Shown in pieces: positions 42,725 through 51,298 of a stretch of 64,000 nt of DNA (position 1 is its first letter; every line of letters begins with the position of its first letter). The notes under the pieces were generated by a model, which was not told where the DNA came from, ran no database searches, and saw nothing but the letters and a program-made list of their open reading frames with translations. The position numbers and the translations under genes were made by a program. Source of the stretch: Peptoniphilus_A sp001811425 (GTDB lineage: Bacteria; Bacillota; Clostridia; Tissierellales; Peptoniphilaceae); NCBI RefSeq assembly GCF_001811425.1, contig NZ_KV804728.1, positions 33,757-97,756 on the forward strand. Direction: 5' to 3'.

Positions 42725-43134
42725 AAATCTATTTTATAAGACATGGCGAGGCAGAAATTTATGCAGATGACGACTTCAAGAGAAAGCTCACTACTTTAGG
42801 CAAGAAAAAATTAGAGGAAAGCTTTAAGGCCTTTGCAAAAAATTTAAAAGACAAAAGATCCTTTAAAATTTACTCCTCACCTCTTGAAAGGGCAAAGGAA
42901 ACTGCAGAAATTTTGGCAAAGCACCTGGACTCAACCTATGAAGTGAAGGACTACCTTGCCGGCGGAAGAATAAAAGATATCTTAAAAACTTTAGATAAAG
43001 ATGACAATTACATCTTTGTCTCCCATGAGCCCTTTATATCAAATTGGATCTACCAGTTAACAGGCGACATGAAAATTATTTCAAGGGGCAGCATAAATTT
43101 AGTAGAAATTGATCCAAAAGAATTTACAGAATAA
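42721..43134 (+). CDS. SixA-like histidine phosphatase
   Basis: 137 residues, overlapping eno by four bases (ATGA), so it is the last gene of the operon. The histidine-phosphatase core is FIRHGEAE (nucleophile His8), SSPLERAKETAE and the second His in FVSHEP. It is shorter than a phosphoglycerate mutase and closest to the phosphohistidine phosphatase SixA. The substrate here is unknown. Its position hints at a link with glycolytic control or sugar transport. Confidence 0.82.
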   Translation: MKIYFIRHGEAEIYADDDFKRKLTTLGKKKLEESFKAFAKNLKDKRSFKIYSSPLERAKETAEILAKHLDSTYEVKDYLAGGRIKDILKTLDKDDNYIFVSHEPFISNWIYQLTGDMKIISRGSINLVEIDPKEFTE

Positions 43135-43148
43135 AATTTTTAAAACAC

Positions 43149-43176
43149 AAGCACTGGCAAAGGTCGGTGCTTTTTT
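43149..43176 (+). terminator. Terminator of the glycolytic operon
   Basis: AAGCAC (43149-43154) with GTGCTT (43167-43172), extended by two more pairs, and a TTTTTT run. Confidence 0.85.
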
Positions 43177-43270
43177 GTTGGGAAGACTTAAAAGAAACCA
43201 AGATGATTATGAATTCTTTTTAAAACTAAAGTGTGATAGAATTTGTTTACAAGATTGTGTTGGTGATTAA

Positions 43271-43918
43271 ATGAAAAAGATAATTTTAATAGAAGACGAT
43301 GAAATTTTATCAAGTGGCATTGAGTCTTACTTGTCAAAAAATGATTTTGAAGTAGAAACTTGTAAAAACTTTGAAGAAGCAAAGATAAAAATAAACAATT
43401 CTTTTGACTTGGCAATCTTAGACATAAATTTGCCCGATAATGATGGAATCGGTTTGTTGAATACTTTAAGAGAAAATAATGTTAGAGTAATAATAACTAC
43501 AGTAAAAAACGATGAGAAATTTATCGTGAGAGCTCTTGACAATGGAGCAGATGATTATATTACTAAGCCTTTTAAACTAGCTATTTTAAGAGCAAGGATT
43601 GACAAGACTCTAAGGACTGCTCTTGTAAAAGATGATTTTATTAGCTTTAAAAATCTAAGCCTAAATAAAAATGAAGGAAGTTTTTATTATAAAGACGAGA
43701 AACTTGATTTAACAGCGCTAGAATTTGAAGTTATGAATTTATTTATAAATAATCCCAATAGAATTTTTACTCGAGATTTTTTGCTTGAGAGATTTTGGGA
43801 TAGAAGAGAAAAGTTTGTCAATGACAATACACTAACTGCCACTATAAAAAGAATTAGAGATAAAAGTGACAGAGATATTATTAAAACAATCCGTGGAATA
43901 GGTTATAGGATGGACTGA
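43271..43918 (+). CDS. OmpR-family response regulator
   Basis: 215 residues. The receiver has acidic pocket residues at 8-10 (EDD), phosphoacceptor Asp51 and Lys99 (YITKPF). The C-terminal winged helix (~125-215) contains LTALEFEVMNLFINNPNRIF and RIRDKSDRDIIKTIRGIGYR. It overlaps the kinase start by one base. It probably senses envelope stress and controls the ABC genes downstream. Confidence 0.92.
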   Translation: MKKIILIEDDEILSSGIESYLSKNDFEVETCKNFEEAKIKINNSFDLAILDINLPDNDGIGLLNTLRENNVRVIITTVKNDEKFIVRALDNGADDYITKPFKLAILRARIDKTLRTALVKDDFISFKNLSLNKNEGSFYYKDEKLDLTALEFEVMNLFINNPNRIFTRDFLLERFWDRREKFVNDNTLTATIKRIRDKSDRDIIKTIRGIGYRMD

Positions 43919-44781
43919 TGATTTATTTATTTTACTTTGTGAGTTTATTTGCTCTATATTATTTTTTGAAAACAAGAGAGAAAAAGAGAATAAAAGAACT
44001 TGAGAATTTAATAGATAGGCTGGGAGAAAAAAATTATTCGATTCCCATGGTGCAAGATGACTTTTCAATACTGGAAGACAAGATTTATAAGATATTTATA
44101 GAACTTGTTGAAGCTAGAGAATTAGTAGAAAAAAACTCAAAAAAGCAAACACAAAACCTAGAAGATATTGCCCATCAAATAAAGACTCCAATTACTTCAA
44201 TGTTTTTTGACTTAGAGATGATCGATAAGGATGAGGATAATAAAAAAGAAATTGAAGGCCTTGAGCTTCAACTTGAAAGGCTTAACTCTCTTGCTGATAT
44301 TTTATTAAAGCTATCTAGTCTTGATGCAAATGTAGATAAAATGGAAAAAAATGAAGTTTTAATTTCAGAAATAATTGAATACGCCTTAGATATTTTAAGA
44401 AAAAGTATTGATGAAAAAAACATTAAAATTATATTTGATTATGAGGACTCTGAGATAAAAGTTGATTATTATTGGGTTTCTGAAGCCCTAATAAATATTA
44501 TTAAGAATGCCTTAAGCCTGGATAGAATTACAAAAATTAAAATTTCTACAAATAAAAATCCGATTTACACAGAGATAATAATTGAAGATGACGGCGGAGG
44601 TATTAAAGAAGAAAACTTCAAAAAAATATTTGAAAGATTTTACAAGAGTCCTGACTCTAAGGGCTTTGGCATAGGCCTTGCTATGGCAAAATCAATTATT
44701 GAGGCGAACAATGGAGATATATCTGTAAAAAATGGCAATGATGGTGCGGTTTTTAAAATTAAATTTTACAATGTCACTTAA
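43918..44781 (+). CDS. Sensor histidine kinase
   Basis: 287 residues with a single membrane segment at 2-18, no extracellular domain, and a kinase core: phosphoacceptor His86 in EDIAHQIKTPIT, N box ISEALINIIKNAL, G1 EDDGGGIKEE, F box FERFYKSPDSKG, G2 GIGLAMAKSII. The small sensor suggests that, like BceS, it receives its signal through the transporter encoded next to it. It is the partner of the regulator before it. Confidence 0.9.
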   Translation: MIYLFYFVSLFALYYFLKTREKKRIKELENLIDRLGEKNYSIPMVQDDFSILEDKIYKIFIELVEARELVEKNSKKQTQNLEDIAHQIKTPITSMFFDLEMIDKDEDNKKEIEGLELQLERLNSLADILLKLSSLDANVDKMEKNEVLISEIIEYALDILRKSIDEKNIKIIFDYEDSEIKVDYYWVSEALINIIKNALSLDRITKIKISTNKNPIYTEIIIEDDGGGIKEENFKKIFERFYKSPDSKGFGIGLAMAKSIIEANNGDISVKNGNDGAVFKIKFYNVT

Positions 44782-44828
44782 AAGTCATTTTAACCCTTTA
44801 TTATTGAGACAAATAGAGGGAGGTACAT

Positions 44829-45509
44829 ATGGAAATTGTTAGAACTGAAAATTTATCGAAAACTTATGGAAGTGGAGAAAATCTTGTAAGGGCAATTGAT
44901 GATGTTAATTTAAAAATAGAAAAAGGAGAATTTATTGCAATTGTTGGACCAAGTGGATCAGGCAAGTCAACTCTTCTTCACTTGTTAGGCGGTGTGGACA
45001 ATCCAAGTTCTGGAAAAATATTTATAGACGGCAATGACATCTCAAAATATTCATCAAAGGAATTAGCACTTTTTAGGAGGAGAAAAGTTGGCTTAATTTA
45101 TCAGTTTTATAATTTAATTCCAAACTTAACTGTTAGACACAACATAGAACTTCCATTAAAGCTTGATAAGAGAAAAATCAATGAGGAAGCCCTATTAGAT
45201 ACAGTTAGAAAGCTAGGGATAGAAAATAAGTTGGATTCTTTTCCAAGTGAACTATCAGGAGGTCAGCAACAAAGGGTTGCCATAGCAAGGAGTCTTATCT
45301 ATTCTCCGTCACTTGTACTTGCTGATGAGCCAACAGGAAACTTAGACAGAGAAAATTCAAGAGAAATAATTGAAATTTTAAAATATTTTAATAGGACTTT
45401 AAAACAGACAATTATTGTAATCACCCATGATGAGTCCATAGCCCTAGAGGCAGAAAGAGTAATAACAATAGTGGATGGAAAAGTAGTGGGAGATGAAAGA
45501 AATGAATAA
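44829..45509 (+). CDS. MacB/LolD-type ABC ATPase
   Basis: 226 residues with AGGGAGG upstream. Walker A GPSGSGKSTLLHLLGG, Q-loop YQFYNLIPNLT, signature LSGGQQQRVAIARSL, Walker B LVLADEPTGNLD, H-loop VITHD. It pairs with the FtsX-like permease that follows. Confidence 0.93.
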   Translation: MEIVRTENLSKTYGSGENLVRAIDDVNLKIEKGEFIAIVGPSGSGKSTLLHLLGGVDNPSSGKIFIDGNDISKYSSKELALFRRRKVGLIYQFYNLIPNLTVRHNIELPLKLDKRKINEEALLDTVRKLGIENKLDSFPSELSGGQQQRVAIARSLIYSPSLVLADEPTGNLDRENSREIIEILKYFNRTLKQTIIVITHDESIALEAERVITIVDGKVVGDERNE

Positions 45510-47970
45510 GAAGAATCTCTCAATCTCACTTTCACTTTTTATAACTGCAATTTTCTTTACATTTTGCCTTTACTTTGGATATGTAAATAATAAGTTTGAT
45601 TATGAACATTTTAGGAACAGATCAATTTATGATGCTAGAATTAAGACCGATACAGTTTCTGGTGAATCAAGTAAATTAAAAGAAATAAAGAATATTAAAG
45701 AAGTGGGAGAAGTTGCAGTAGAAAATAATTCTGCCAAGCTATCTCAAAATGTCTTAGTAATAAATTACACAGACCTGGGTTTTAACAAAATGTTAGAAGA
45801 TAATATGTTAAAAGAGGGAAGTTTTGCCGCAAAGGATAACGAAATTACCATACCAAAAAGTCTTGCAAAAAAAGAAAATTTAAAAATTGGCGATAAGGTA
45901 AAAGTAGAATTTGGGAATAGATTAGTTGATGGAAAAATTATAAAGCCAGTTTCCAGTGTTACTAAGGATGAAGAATTTGCAAGAAAAAATAGCAAAGAAT
46001 ATGTAATAAGTGGTCTCACAAGAAATCTTTACAATGAAAATATGAAGATTTTTTATGCGTCTACTGTCATACCAAAGGATGCAAAAACTAATAGCTTTGT
46101 AAGATTTCATAATTTTAGAAAAGCCTACAATAATAAAGATAATTTAGAAAAAAATCTTGCATCTGTCTTGAATAAGGATAAAGTAGAACTTGAATTTAGC
46201 GAGATAATGAAAGATTACTATAATGTTGATGGAAGTCTTTTACAACAATATAGGCAGGTGATTGTAGACTCTCTTTTAATTTTTGCTACAATCCTTATTT
46301 TTATATTTTTTGTAAAAAATATTTTTACAGTTTGGGGGCTAAGAAAGATAAGAGAAATTTCAATGTACAAGTCCATTGGTTCAACAGATTATCAAATTTA
46401 TAAATTGCTTTTAAAAGATGGATTAAAAATTTCACTTCTACCAATAGTTATGGGACATGTTTTCGGATATGGGGGAATCAACCTCCTCTATCTTGGTCTT
46501 CAAAGGATTGTAGAGGAAGAGGAAAAGTACAAGTATATAGAATTTTCGCCAAGCCTTTCACTTGTAGTTTTATTAATTTGCTTTTTTATAATTTTCATAG
46601 CAATATTTGCTCCAGCTAAAAAAATCGCAAGGATAAATATAATTGATGGTATAAAAGGTAACTTTAATGACAAAAGTATAAAACTAAAGAGAAATAAAGA
46701 AATTTGGAAGGAATTGAAGATAAATAATTTAAAAACTATTTCCTCTCAGAGATATATTTCTGCAATTGGAATGATAATTGTCTCAATTTTTTTGATAGTT
46801 TTCTCTATGGCAAAGTACAATAGGCTGAAAAATACTTACACTTATAATACGAATATTAATATTTTGATTCATTCAAATGAAGCTGAAATTCCAAATGTCT
46901 TAAAAGATATAATGAATACTACAGAAAATGACAGAGCCTTTCTTTCAACTGAAAAATATATTTCTCTTAGTAAGGAGCAAAATTATTCAGATGAGTTTAG
47001 ATCTCTTAATTTAGATGAAAAAATGCGTAAATATTATGATAATGGCGAAGAATTTTATCTCGACGGAATTATAACGGCTTTAGATGATGAAACTTTTGAA
47101 AAGATAGGTGGCAAAAAGGGAGAGGCTTTGCTATTAAATAAAGTCCAAGTCAATCCAAACGCACCAATTGATGGATCAGAAACAACAAAATATTTTGAAA
47201 ATATGGATATTTTAAATTACTCTATAACAGAAGAGAAAAATTACAATTATTCAATCAAAGTAGATAAATTAATCGATAGCACAAAGGACTTTAGGCAAAG
47301 AAGGCTACCCTTCTATGTGTATTTATACGTTGACTTTGACACATATTTTAAACTCTTAGATGACTGGAATAAGTACTATTTAAAAAATAATAATGACTTG
47401 AGAAGAAACACCTATGAACTATCAATGCAAGTTGATGAAAATAAGTTAGACGATATAAAGAATGAAGTTAAAGAAAAATTAGATTCTTCCATTGCCTATA
47501 ATGAAACTTATAATTTAACTACAAGCAAAGATGTAGAAGCAAATCGCATGAAAGACGTAAAAACTTTTGGACTTATGATAATTTCTATTGCAAGTATAAT
47601 TTTTATTTTAAATATAACTAATGGATATTCTTCCATTAATTTAAGTTTAATGGCAAGGAAAAAAGAAATTGGCTCTTTAATGTCTTGTGGAATAGATGAG
47701 GAAGAACTAAAACATAAATATACAAGAGATTTTATATTAGAAGAAATTAAATCACTGGCAATAGCTTTAATAGTAAGTTTTGCTGCTTTATTAATAATTG
47801 CAAAAATTTCGCCAACAATGGATATGAAAATTTTATTATCCTATTTTGAATATAAGTACTTCATTGCTTTTGCCATTTTGATTTATGGTATAAATATACT
47901 AATCTACAATTTATCTTTAAAAAATATTTTAAAGATTGATCCCATTGATTTGATAAGAGGATTTGACTAG
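45502..47970 (+). CDS. FtsX-like ABC permease, two-domain
   Basis: ATG 45502 is preferred (GGGAG nine bases upstream); a start at 45493 is possible. It overlaps the ATPase by eight bases. About 822 residues: one N-terminal helix (~8-27), a first extracytoplasmic domain to ~245, helices to ~380, a helix near 430, a second extracytoplasmic domain (~450-680) and three C-terminal helices ending in KIDPIDLIRGFD. The layout is that of antimicrobial-peptide export and detection permeases. With the neighbouring kinase it probably forms a sensing and resistance module, a standard inference. Confidence 0.88.
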   Translation: MNKKNLSISLSLFITAIFFTFCLYFGYVNNKFDYEHFRNRSIYDARIKTDTVSGESSKLKEIKNIKEVGEVAVENNSAKLSQNVLVINYTDLGFNKMLEDNMLKEGSFAAKDNEITIPKSLAKKENLKIGDKVKVEFGNRLVDGKIIKPVSSVTKDEEFARKNSKEYVISGLTRNLYNENMKIFYASTVIPKDAKTNSFVRFHNFRKAYNNKDNLEKNLASVLNKDKVELEFSEIMKDYYNVDGSLLQQYRQVIVDSLLIFATILIFIFFVKNIFTVWGLRKIREISMYKSIGSTDYQIYKLLLKDGLKISLLPIVMGHVFGYGGINLLYLGLQRIVEEEEKYKYIEFSPSLSLVVLLICFFIIFIAIFAPAKKIARINIIDGIKGNFNDKSIKLKRNKEIWKELKINNLKTISSQRYISAIGMIIVSIFLIVFSMAKYNRLKNTYTYNTNINILIHSNEAEIPNVLKDIMNTTENDRAFLSTEKYISLSKEQNYSDEFRSLNLDEKMRKYYDNGEEFYLDGIITALDDETFEKIGGKKGEALLLNKVQVNPNAPIDGSETTKYFENMDILNYSITEEKNYNYSIKVDKLIDSTKDFRQRRLPFYVYLYVDFDTYFKLLDDWNKYYLKNNNDLRRNTYELSMQVDENKLDDIKNEVKEKLDSSIAYNETYNLTTSKDVEANRMKDVKTFGLMIISIASIIFILNITNGYSSINLSLMARKKEIGSLMSCGIDEEELKHKYTRDFILEEIKSLAIALIVSFAALLIIAKISPTMDMKILLSYFEYKYFIAFAILIYGINILIYNLSLKNILKIDPIDLIRGFD

Positions 47971-47979
47971 GAGGTAGTC

Positions 47980-48237
47980 ATGAAAAAAAGCCTTAGCAAG
48001 TATTTATTTGTCACAGGAGTTTTGATTTTTATAATTTCATATTTACTCCCAGTAGATTTTTTTGAAAATTTTACAAATTTAAGGCCCACAGGTCTTACCA
48101 GTTTATTTATCTGTAGGATTATTGGACTTATTGGTCTTATCTTTGCAGTAAAAGAAAAGTCAGTTTTGTTTGGAGTATTAAATTTTTTATTAATTATAAT
48201 ATTTCCACTCTTTATGTTTATTAACAGTTTAATATAA
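47980..48237 (+). CDS. Small membrane protein, 85 residues
   Basis: Three hydrophobic helices (about 9-25, 38-57, 62-84), with a ribosome site (GGAGG) overlapping the permease stop. It is the last gene of the operon. I recognise no family. It may be an accessory part of the transporter. Confidence 0.7.
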   Translation: MKKSLSKYLFVTGVLIFIISYLLPVDFFENFTNLRPTGLTSLFICRIIGLIGLIFAVKEKSVLFGVLNFLLIIIFPLFMFINSLI

Positions 48238-48245
48238 TTTATTTT

Positions 48246-48290
48246 AAGTGATGTTAGGGATAATTAATTTTATTTTTAGCATCACTTTTT
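48246..48290 (+). terminator. Terminator of the kinase/ABC operon
   Basis: AAGTGATG (48246-48253) with CATCACTT (48280-48287), then TTTTT. Confidence 0.82.
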
Positions 48291-48309
48291 ATTCAATAAT
48301 TTTTATGAA

Positions 48310-48367
48310 TTCGACTATACTAGAAATAAATTAAAAAATAGCAAAATGTTTCGAGTATAATCGAAAT
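48310..48367 (+). repeat. Two near-palindromic direct repeats upstream of a decayed region
   Basis: TTCGACTATACTAGAAATAAA-type units start at 48310 and 48350, forty bases apart and 18 of 21 positions alike. Each is close to a palindrome around TATA. A ribosome-like GAGAGAGG follows at 48371-48378, then a frame broken after seven codons. This looks like the operator and start of a lost gene; a decayed ATPase gene is one guess. Confidence 0.5.
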
Positions 48368-48497
48368 AAACAGAGAGAGGATTTAATTGGATTATATTTT
48401 TAGAGATTAGTTTATAGAAAAAATTAAGGAATTTATTGATATTAATGAAAAATAATTAAAATTGATTATGGAATAATTTAGATTAGAAATTAAATGA

Positions 48498-48542
48498 CAT
48501 CCTTAAGTTGGATTTATAGTCCAATTTAAGGATGCCATTTTT
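48498..48542 (+). terminator. Strong hairpin in the 48.2-48.6 kb gap
   Basis: A fifteen-bp stem (48498-48512 with 48520-48534, one wobble) followed by CCATTTTT. It could stop transcripts from the decayed gene above, and on the minus strand those from the small genes to its right. Confidence 0.75.
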
Positions 48543-48626
48543 AAAGTTAAACAATAGCTTTAGAGTATCTTTTATATTTTATGTTAAAGGATATTATAAA
48601 GTTTATGGATTTAAAATTTTTTCAAT

Positions 48627-48842
48627 TTATTTATCTTTATCAGAATAGTCTTTATATAAAAGATAAGTTCCCAATATGGTAGAAGCATATAAGTACTTTT
48701 TCATAAATTCTGCTTCCTCCCAAAATCTCATGTTAAAGAAACTGCCAGGAAGCACATTTAAAAATCTATCAAGAATAAGGATTACAAAGCTTAATATTAT
48801 AGGGCTAATAAATACTAATATTAATAAAAACTTTTTTTTCAT
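48627..48842 (-). CDS. Small membrane protein, 71 residues
   Basis: On the minus strand, with AAGGAG before ATG 48842. Two hydrophobic segments (5-24 and about 52-63) with a Pro near 14 and a charged, aromatic middle (FWEEAEFMKKYLY). I do not recognise a family. It lies 28 bases downstream of a 40-residue peptide gene on the same strand and probably shares its transcript. Confidence 0.6.
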   Translation of the reverse strand: MKKKFLLILVFISPIILSFVILILDRFLNVLPGSFFNMRFWEEAEFMKKYLYASTILGTYLLYKDYSDKDK

Positions 48843-48870
48843 ATTATATCACTCCTTAAAATGGATTCAT

Positions 48871-48993
48871 TTACAGAAATGTGCTTATAAAAGTATGAAG
48901 TGTATCTTGCATTAGAGGAAGAAATACTAATAGTTTTTCAACTGATTCCAATCCTTGCATAAGAGCTAGTGCTAGCAAGCTTAAATGTTTCAT
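48871..48993 (-). CDS. 40-residue amphipathic peptide
   Basis: A short minus-strand frame with ATG at 48993 and only a weak AAAGTGA site. The peptide is mostly hydrophobic with few charges (one Lys-Asp pattern mid-way), with Leu-rich ends. Its length equals that of the two peptides near 37.5 kb, but the sequence is not clearly related. It may encode a membrane-active peptide or be accidental; the confident gene is the one after it. Confidence 0.4.
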   Translation of the reverse strand: MKHLSLLALALMQGLESVEKLLVFLPLMQDTLHTFISTFL

Positions 48994-49258
48994 ATATCAC
49001 TTTAATTATAATAATTTGCAAAGGTTTTGTCAAAAAATAGTGTATATCTATATGATGATAGCAAAACTTTAAGAGAAAAGCCCATAAACAATAAATATTT
49101 TTTATAATAGATGTATTTTTTCATCCATTAATTTTTATAATTATTTTTAATTAATATTATCTTATAACTTAATACTAAGTAAGTTGCTTGTAATATATCT
49201 TAAATAACTATATAATAACTTGGGGTTAAACCCGAGTTTTTTATTTAAAGGAGAAATG
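48994..49258. other. AT-rich gap before murJ
   Basis: No gene seen. A short hairpin, CTTGGG with CCCGAG and TTTTTT, lies at 49219-49244 just before murJ and may act as an attenuator. Confidence 0.45.
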
Positions 49259-50758
49259 ATGAAGACTTCATATATATTAATGGTGATTACAATTGTCTCA
49301 AAAATCTTTGGACTTTTGAGGGAAAAGGCCCTGGCATACTTTTTTGGCGTTGGCATGGTGGCAGATATTTTTCTAATTGCCTTCCAACTTCCCATGACCT
49401 TTACCAATGTCATTAGCGGCGCTGTTGCCAATGGCTACATACCCATGTATGACAAGATAAAGGAGAGAGAGGACAAGAAAAGAGCCGACATCTTTACTGC
49501 TAATCTTTCCAATATTATTTTAATTGTATTTATAATTGTTACTATTCTTTCTATTATTTTTGCACGACCTCTTGTAAAGTTAATGGCTGAAGGTTTTGAA
49601 GGCGAAAAGCTTGAGACGGCAATTTTTGTTTCAAGAGTTGCCATGCTCTCCATAGCTGTTACGGCTGTGAGCTCAATTTTTAAGGCCTATCTACAAATTC
49701 ATGAAAAATTTATAACTTCAGTCCTTCATTCAATCTTAATGAATGTGATTTTAATTGGGGCCATGGCAATATCAAGAAATCTTGGCATAAATTATCTTGC
49801 AATAGGAATTTTACTTGCCTTTGTTTTGCAATATGGGATTTTTATTTTGCCAATTAAAAAACTTGGCTACAGGCACAGCCTAAAAGTTGACTTCAATGAA
49901 GACATGAAGGCAATGTTTGTCTCCATCCTTCCAATTTTAATTTCAACTTCAGCAATTGAAATTAACTTTATGATTTCTCGTTCCCTTGCATCGGGAGCCT
50001 ACGCTGGCGGAATTTCTATTTTAAATTACGCCTACAAGCTTCAAAGTTTTGTAACGGGTATAGTTGTTACATCAATTATAACTGCAACTTATCCTAAGCT
50101 TGCCAACTTTGGTTCAAAAAAGGACTATGTAAACTTAAAGTCTGCCCTTTCAGAAGGACTTTCAAATATGCTACTACTTGTTGTGCCTGCAGCCTTTGGT
50201 CTATACATTTTTTCCTTTCCAATTGTAAATCTTTTATTTGTGGGGGGAGAATTTTCTGTTGATGACGCAAGGATCACTGCCACAGTTTTATCCTTCTTTG
50301 CCTTTGGTGTAATTGGTATTGGGGTCCGTGAAATTATTTCAAGAGTTTTTTATTCTCTTGGCGACAACAAAACTCCTGTCATAAATTCTGTATTAATAGT
50401 AGGAATTAATGTCGTCCTTGCCCTTTTACTTTCAAAACTAATGGGGATAAGGGGAATTGCTCTTGCAACTTCAATTTCTTTTTTAGTTGGAGCCCTTGCC
50501 CTTTACCTTTCATCAATTAAATTAATTGGAAATGTATTTAACAAGAAACTTTTTACAAATGTCATTAAAATCACTCTGGCATCAGCTGTCATGGCACTTG
50601 GCTCAAAATTTTTCTACAATATTTTAATAAAAAGCTTTGGAATAAATTTATCTCTTCTTATTTCTATAATTATTGCAGGCTTAATTTACCTTATTTTATT
50701 AATCGCCTTTAGGGTTGACGAGATAAGAGAGCTTTTGAAATTAATATTTAAGAAATAG
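49259..50758 (+). CDS. murJ: Lipid II flippase MurJ
   Basis: ATG 49259 has AAAGGAG six bases upstream; the longer frame to 49220 lacks a site. 499 residues with about fourteen helices and the MOP-family pattern. The beginning (SKIFGLLREKALAYFFG) and the interior (NFMISRSLASG, RVFYSLGDNKTP) are typical of MurJ. It moves lipid II across the membrane in peptidoglycan synthesis. It is not in a visible operon with division genes; the DsrE-like gene follows. Confidence 0.9.
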   Translation: MKTSYILMVITIVSKIFGLLREKALAYFFGVGMVADIFLIAFQLPMTFTNVISGAVANGYIPMYDKIKEREDKKRADIFTANLSNIILIVFIIVTILSIIFARPLVKLMAEGFEGEKLETAIFVSRVAMLSIAVTAVSSIFKAYLQIHEKFITSVLHSILMNVILIGAMAISRNLGINYLAIGILLAFVLQYGIFILPIKKLGYRHSLKVDFNEDMKAMFVSILPILISTSAIEINFMISRSLASGAYAGGISILNYAYKLQSFVTGIVVTSIITATYPKLANFGSKKDYVNLKSALSEGLSNMLLLVVPAAFGLYIFSFPIVNLLFVGGEFSVDDARITATVLSFFAFGVIGIGVREIISRVFYSLGDNKTPVINSVLIVGINVVLALLLSKLMGIRGIALATSISFLVGALALYLSSIKLIGNVFNKKLFTNVIKITLASAVMALGSKFFYNILIKSFGINLSLLISIIIAGLIYLILLIAFRVDEIRELLKLIFKK

Positions 50759-50829
50759 CTAAAATAGGAATTTGCCTTTTATTTTCCTCTTTAATAGTGT
50801 AAAATATTAATTAATAAGGAGTGATAGAT

Positions 50830-51153
50830 ATGAAGGTAATTTTTCATGTAGTTGAAGCGGACAAATGGGAAGCTGTATTATCTAATGTTAGAGATTTACT
50901 AGACAATTTCGATGATATAAAAGTGGAAATAATTGCAATGGCAAAAGCTGCATCACTTTTCAACAGATATTTTGGAGTTGATTTCCATGGTGTACTTGGC
51001 AATCCTAAAGTAAACATTACTATAGGAAAGAAAGCCTTGGAAGAAAATCGCCTTTCAAAGGAATTAATACCTGCTGAAATCAAAGTAGAAGATTTGGTTA
51101 TTACAAAAATAGTAAAACTCCAAAACGAAGGTTACGCTTATATTAGACTTTAA
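50830..51153 (+). CDS. DsrE-family protein
   Basis: ATG 50830 has GGAG eight bases upstream. 107 residues: FHVVEADKW at the start, a central IEIIAMAKAASLF, a PKVNITIGKKALEENRL turn and a final strand. This is the DsrE/DsrF fold of small sulfur-relay proteins, but no conserved Cys is present, so a sulfur-transfer role is doubtful here. It stands alone between two terminators. Confidence 0.72.
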   Translation: MKVIFHVVEADKWEAVLSNVRDLLDNFDDIKVEIIAMAKAASLFNRYFGVDFHGVLGNPKVNITIGKKALEENRLSKELIPAEIKVEDLVITKIVKLQNEGYAYIRL

Positions 51154-51160
51154 AAAAAAA

Positions 51161-51188
51161 GATTCTGCCAAAGGGCAGGATTTTTTTT
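51161..51188 (+). terminator. Terminator after the DsrE-like gene
   Basis: GATTCTGCC (51161-51169) with GGCAGGATT (51174-51182), two wobbles, then TTTTTTT. Confidence 0.88.
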
Positions 51189-51298
51189 GTTTTAAAGCTT
51201 GCAAGTTGTGTCAAAAAATGATAAAATACCTATTTGCATAATAATAATTAGAGTGGTGATTTGTACTCTAATTTGGTACACTCATTTGAAAGGCTAGG

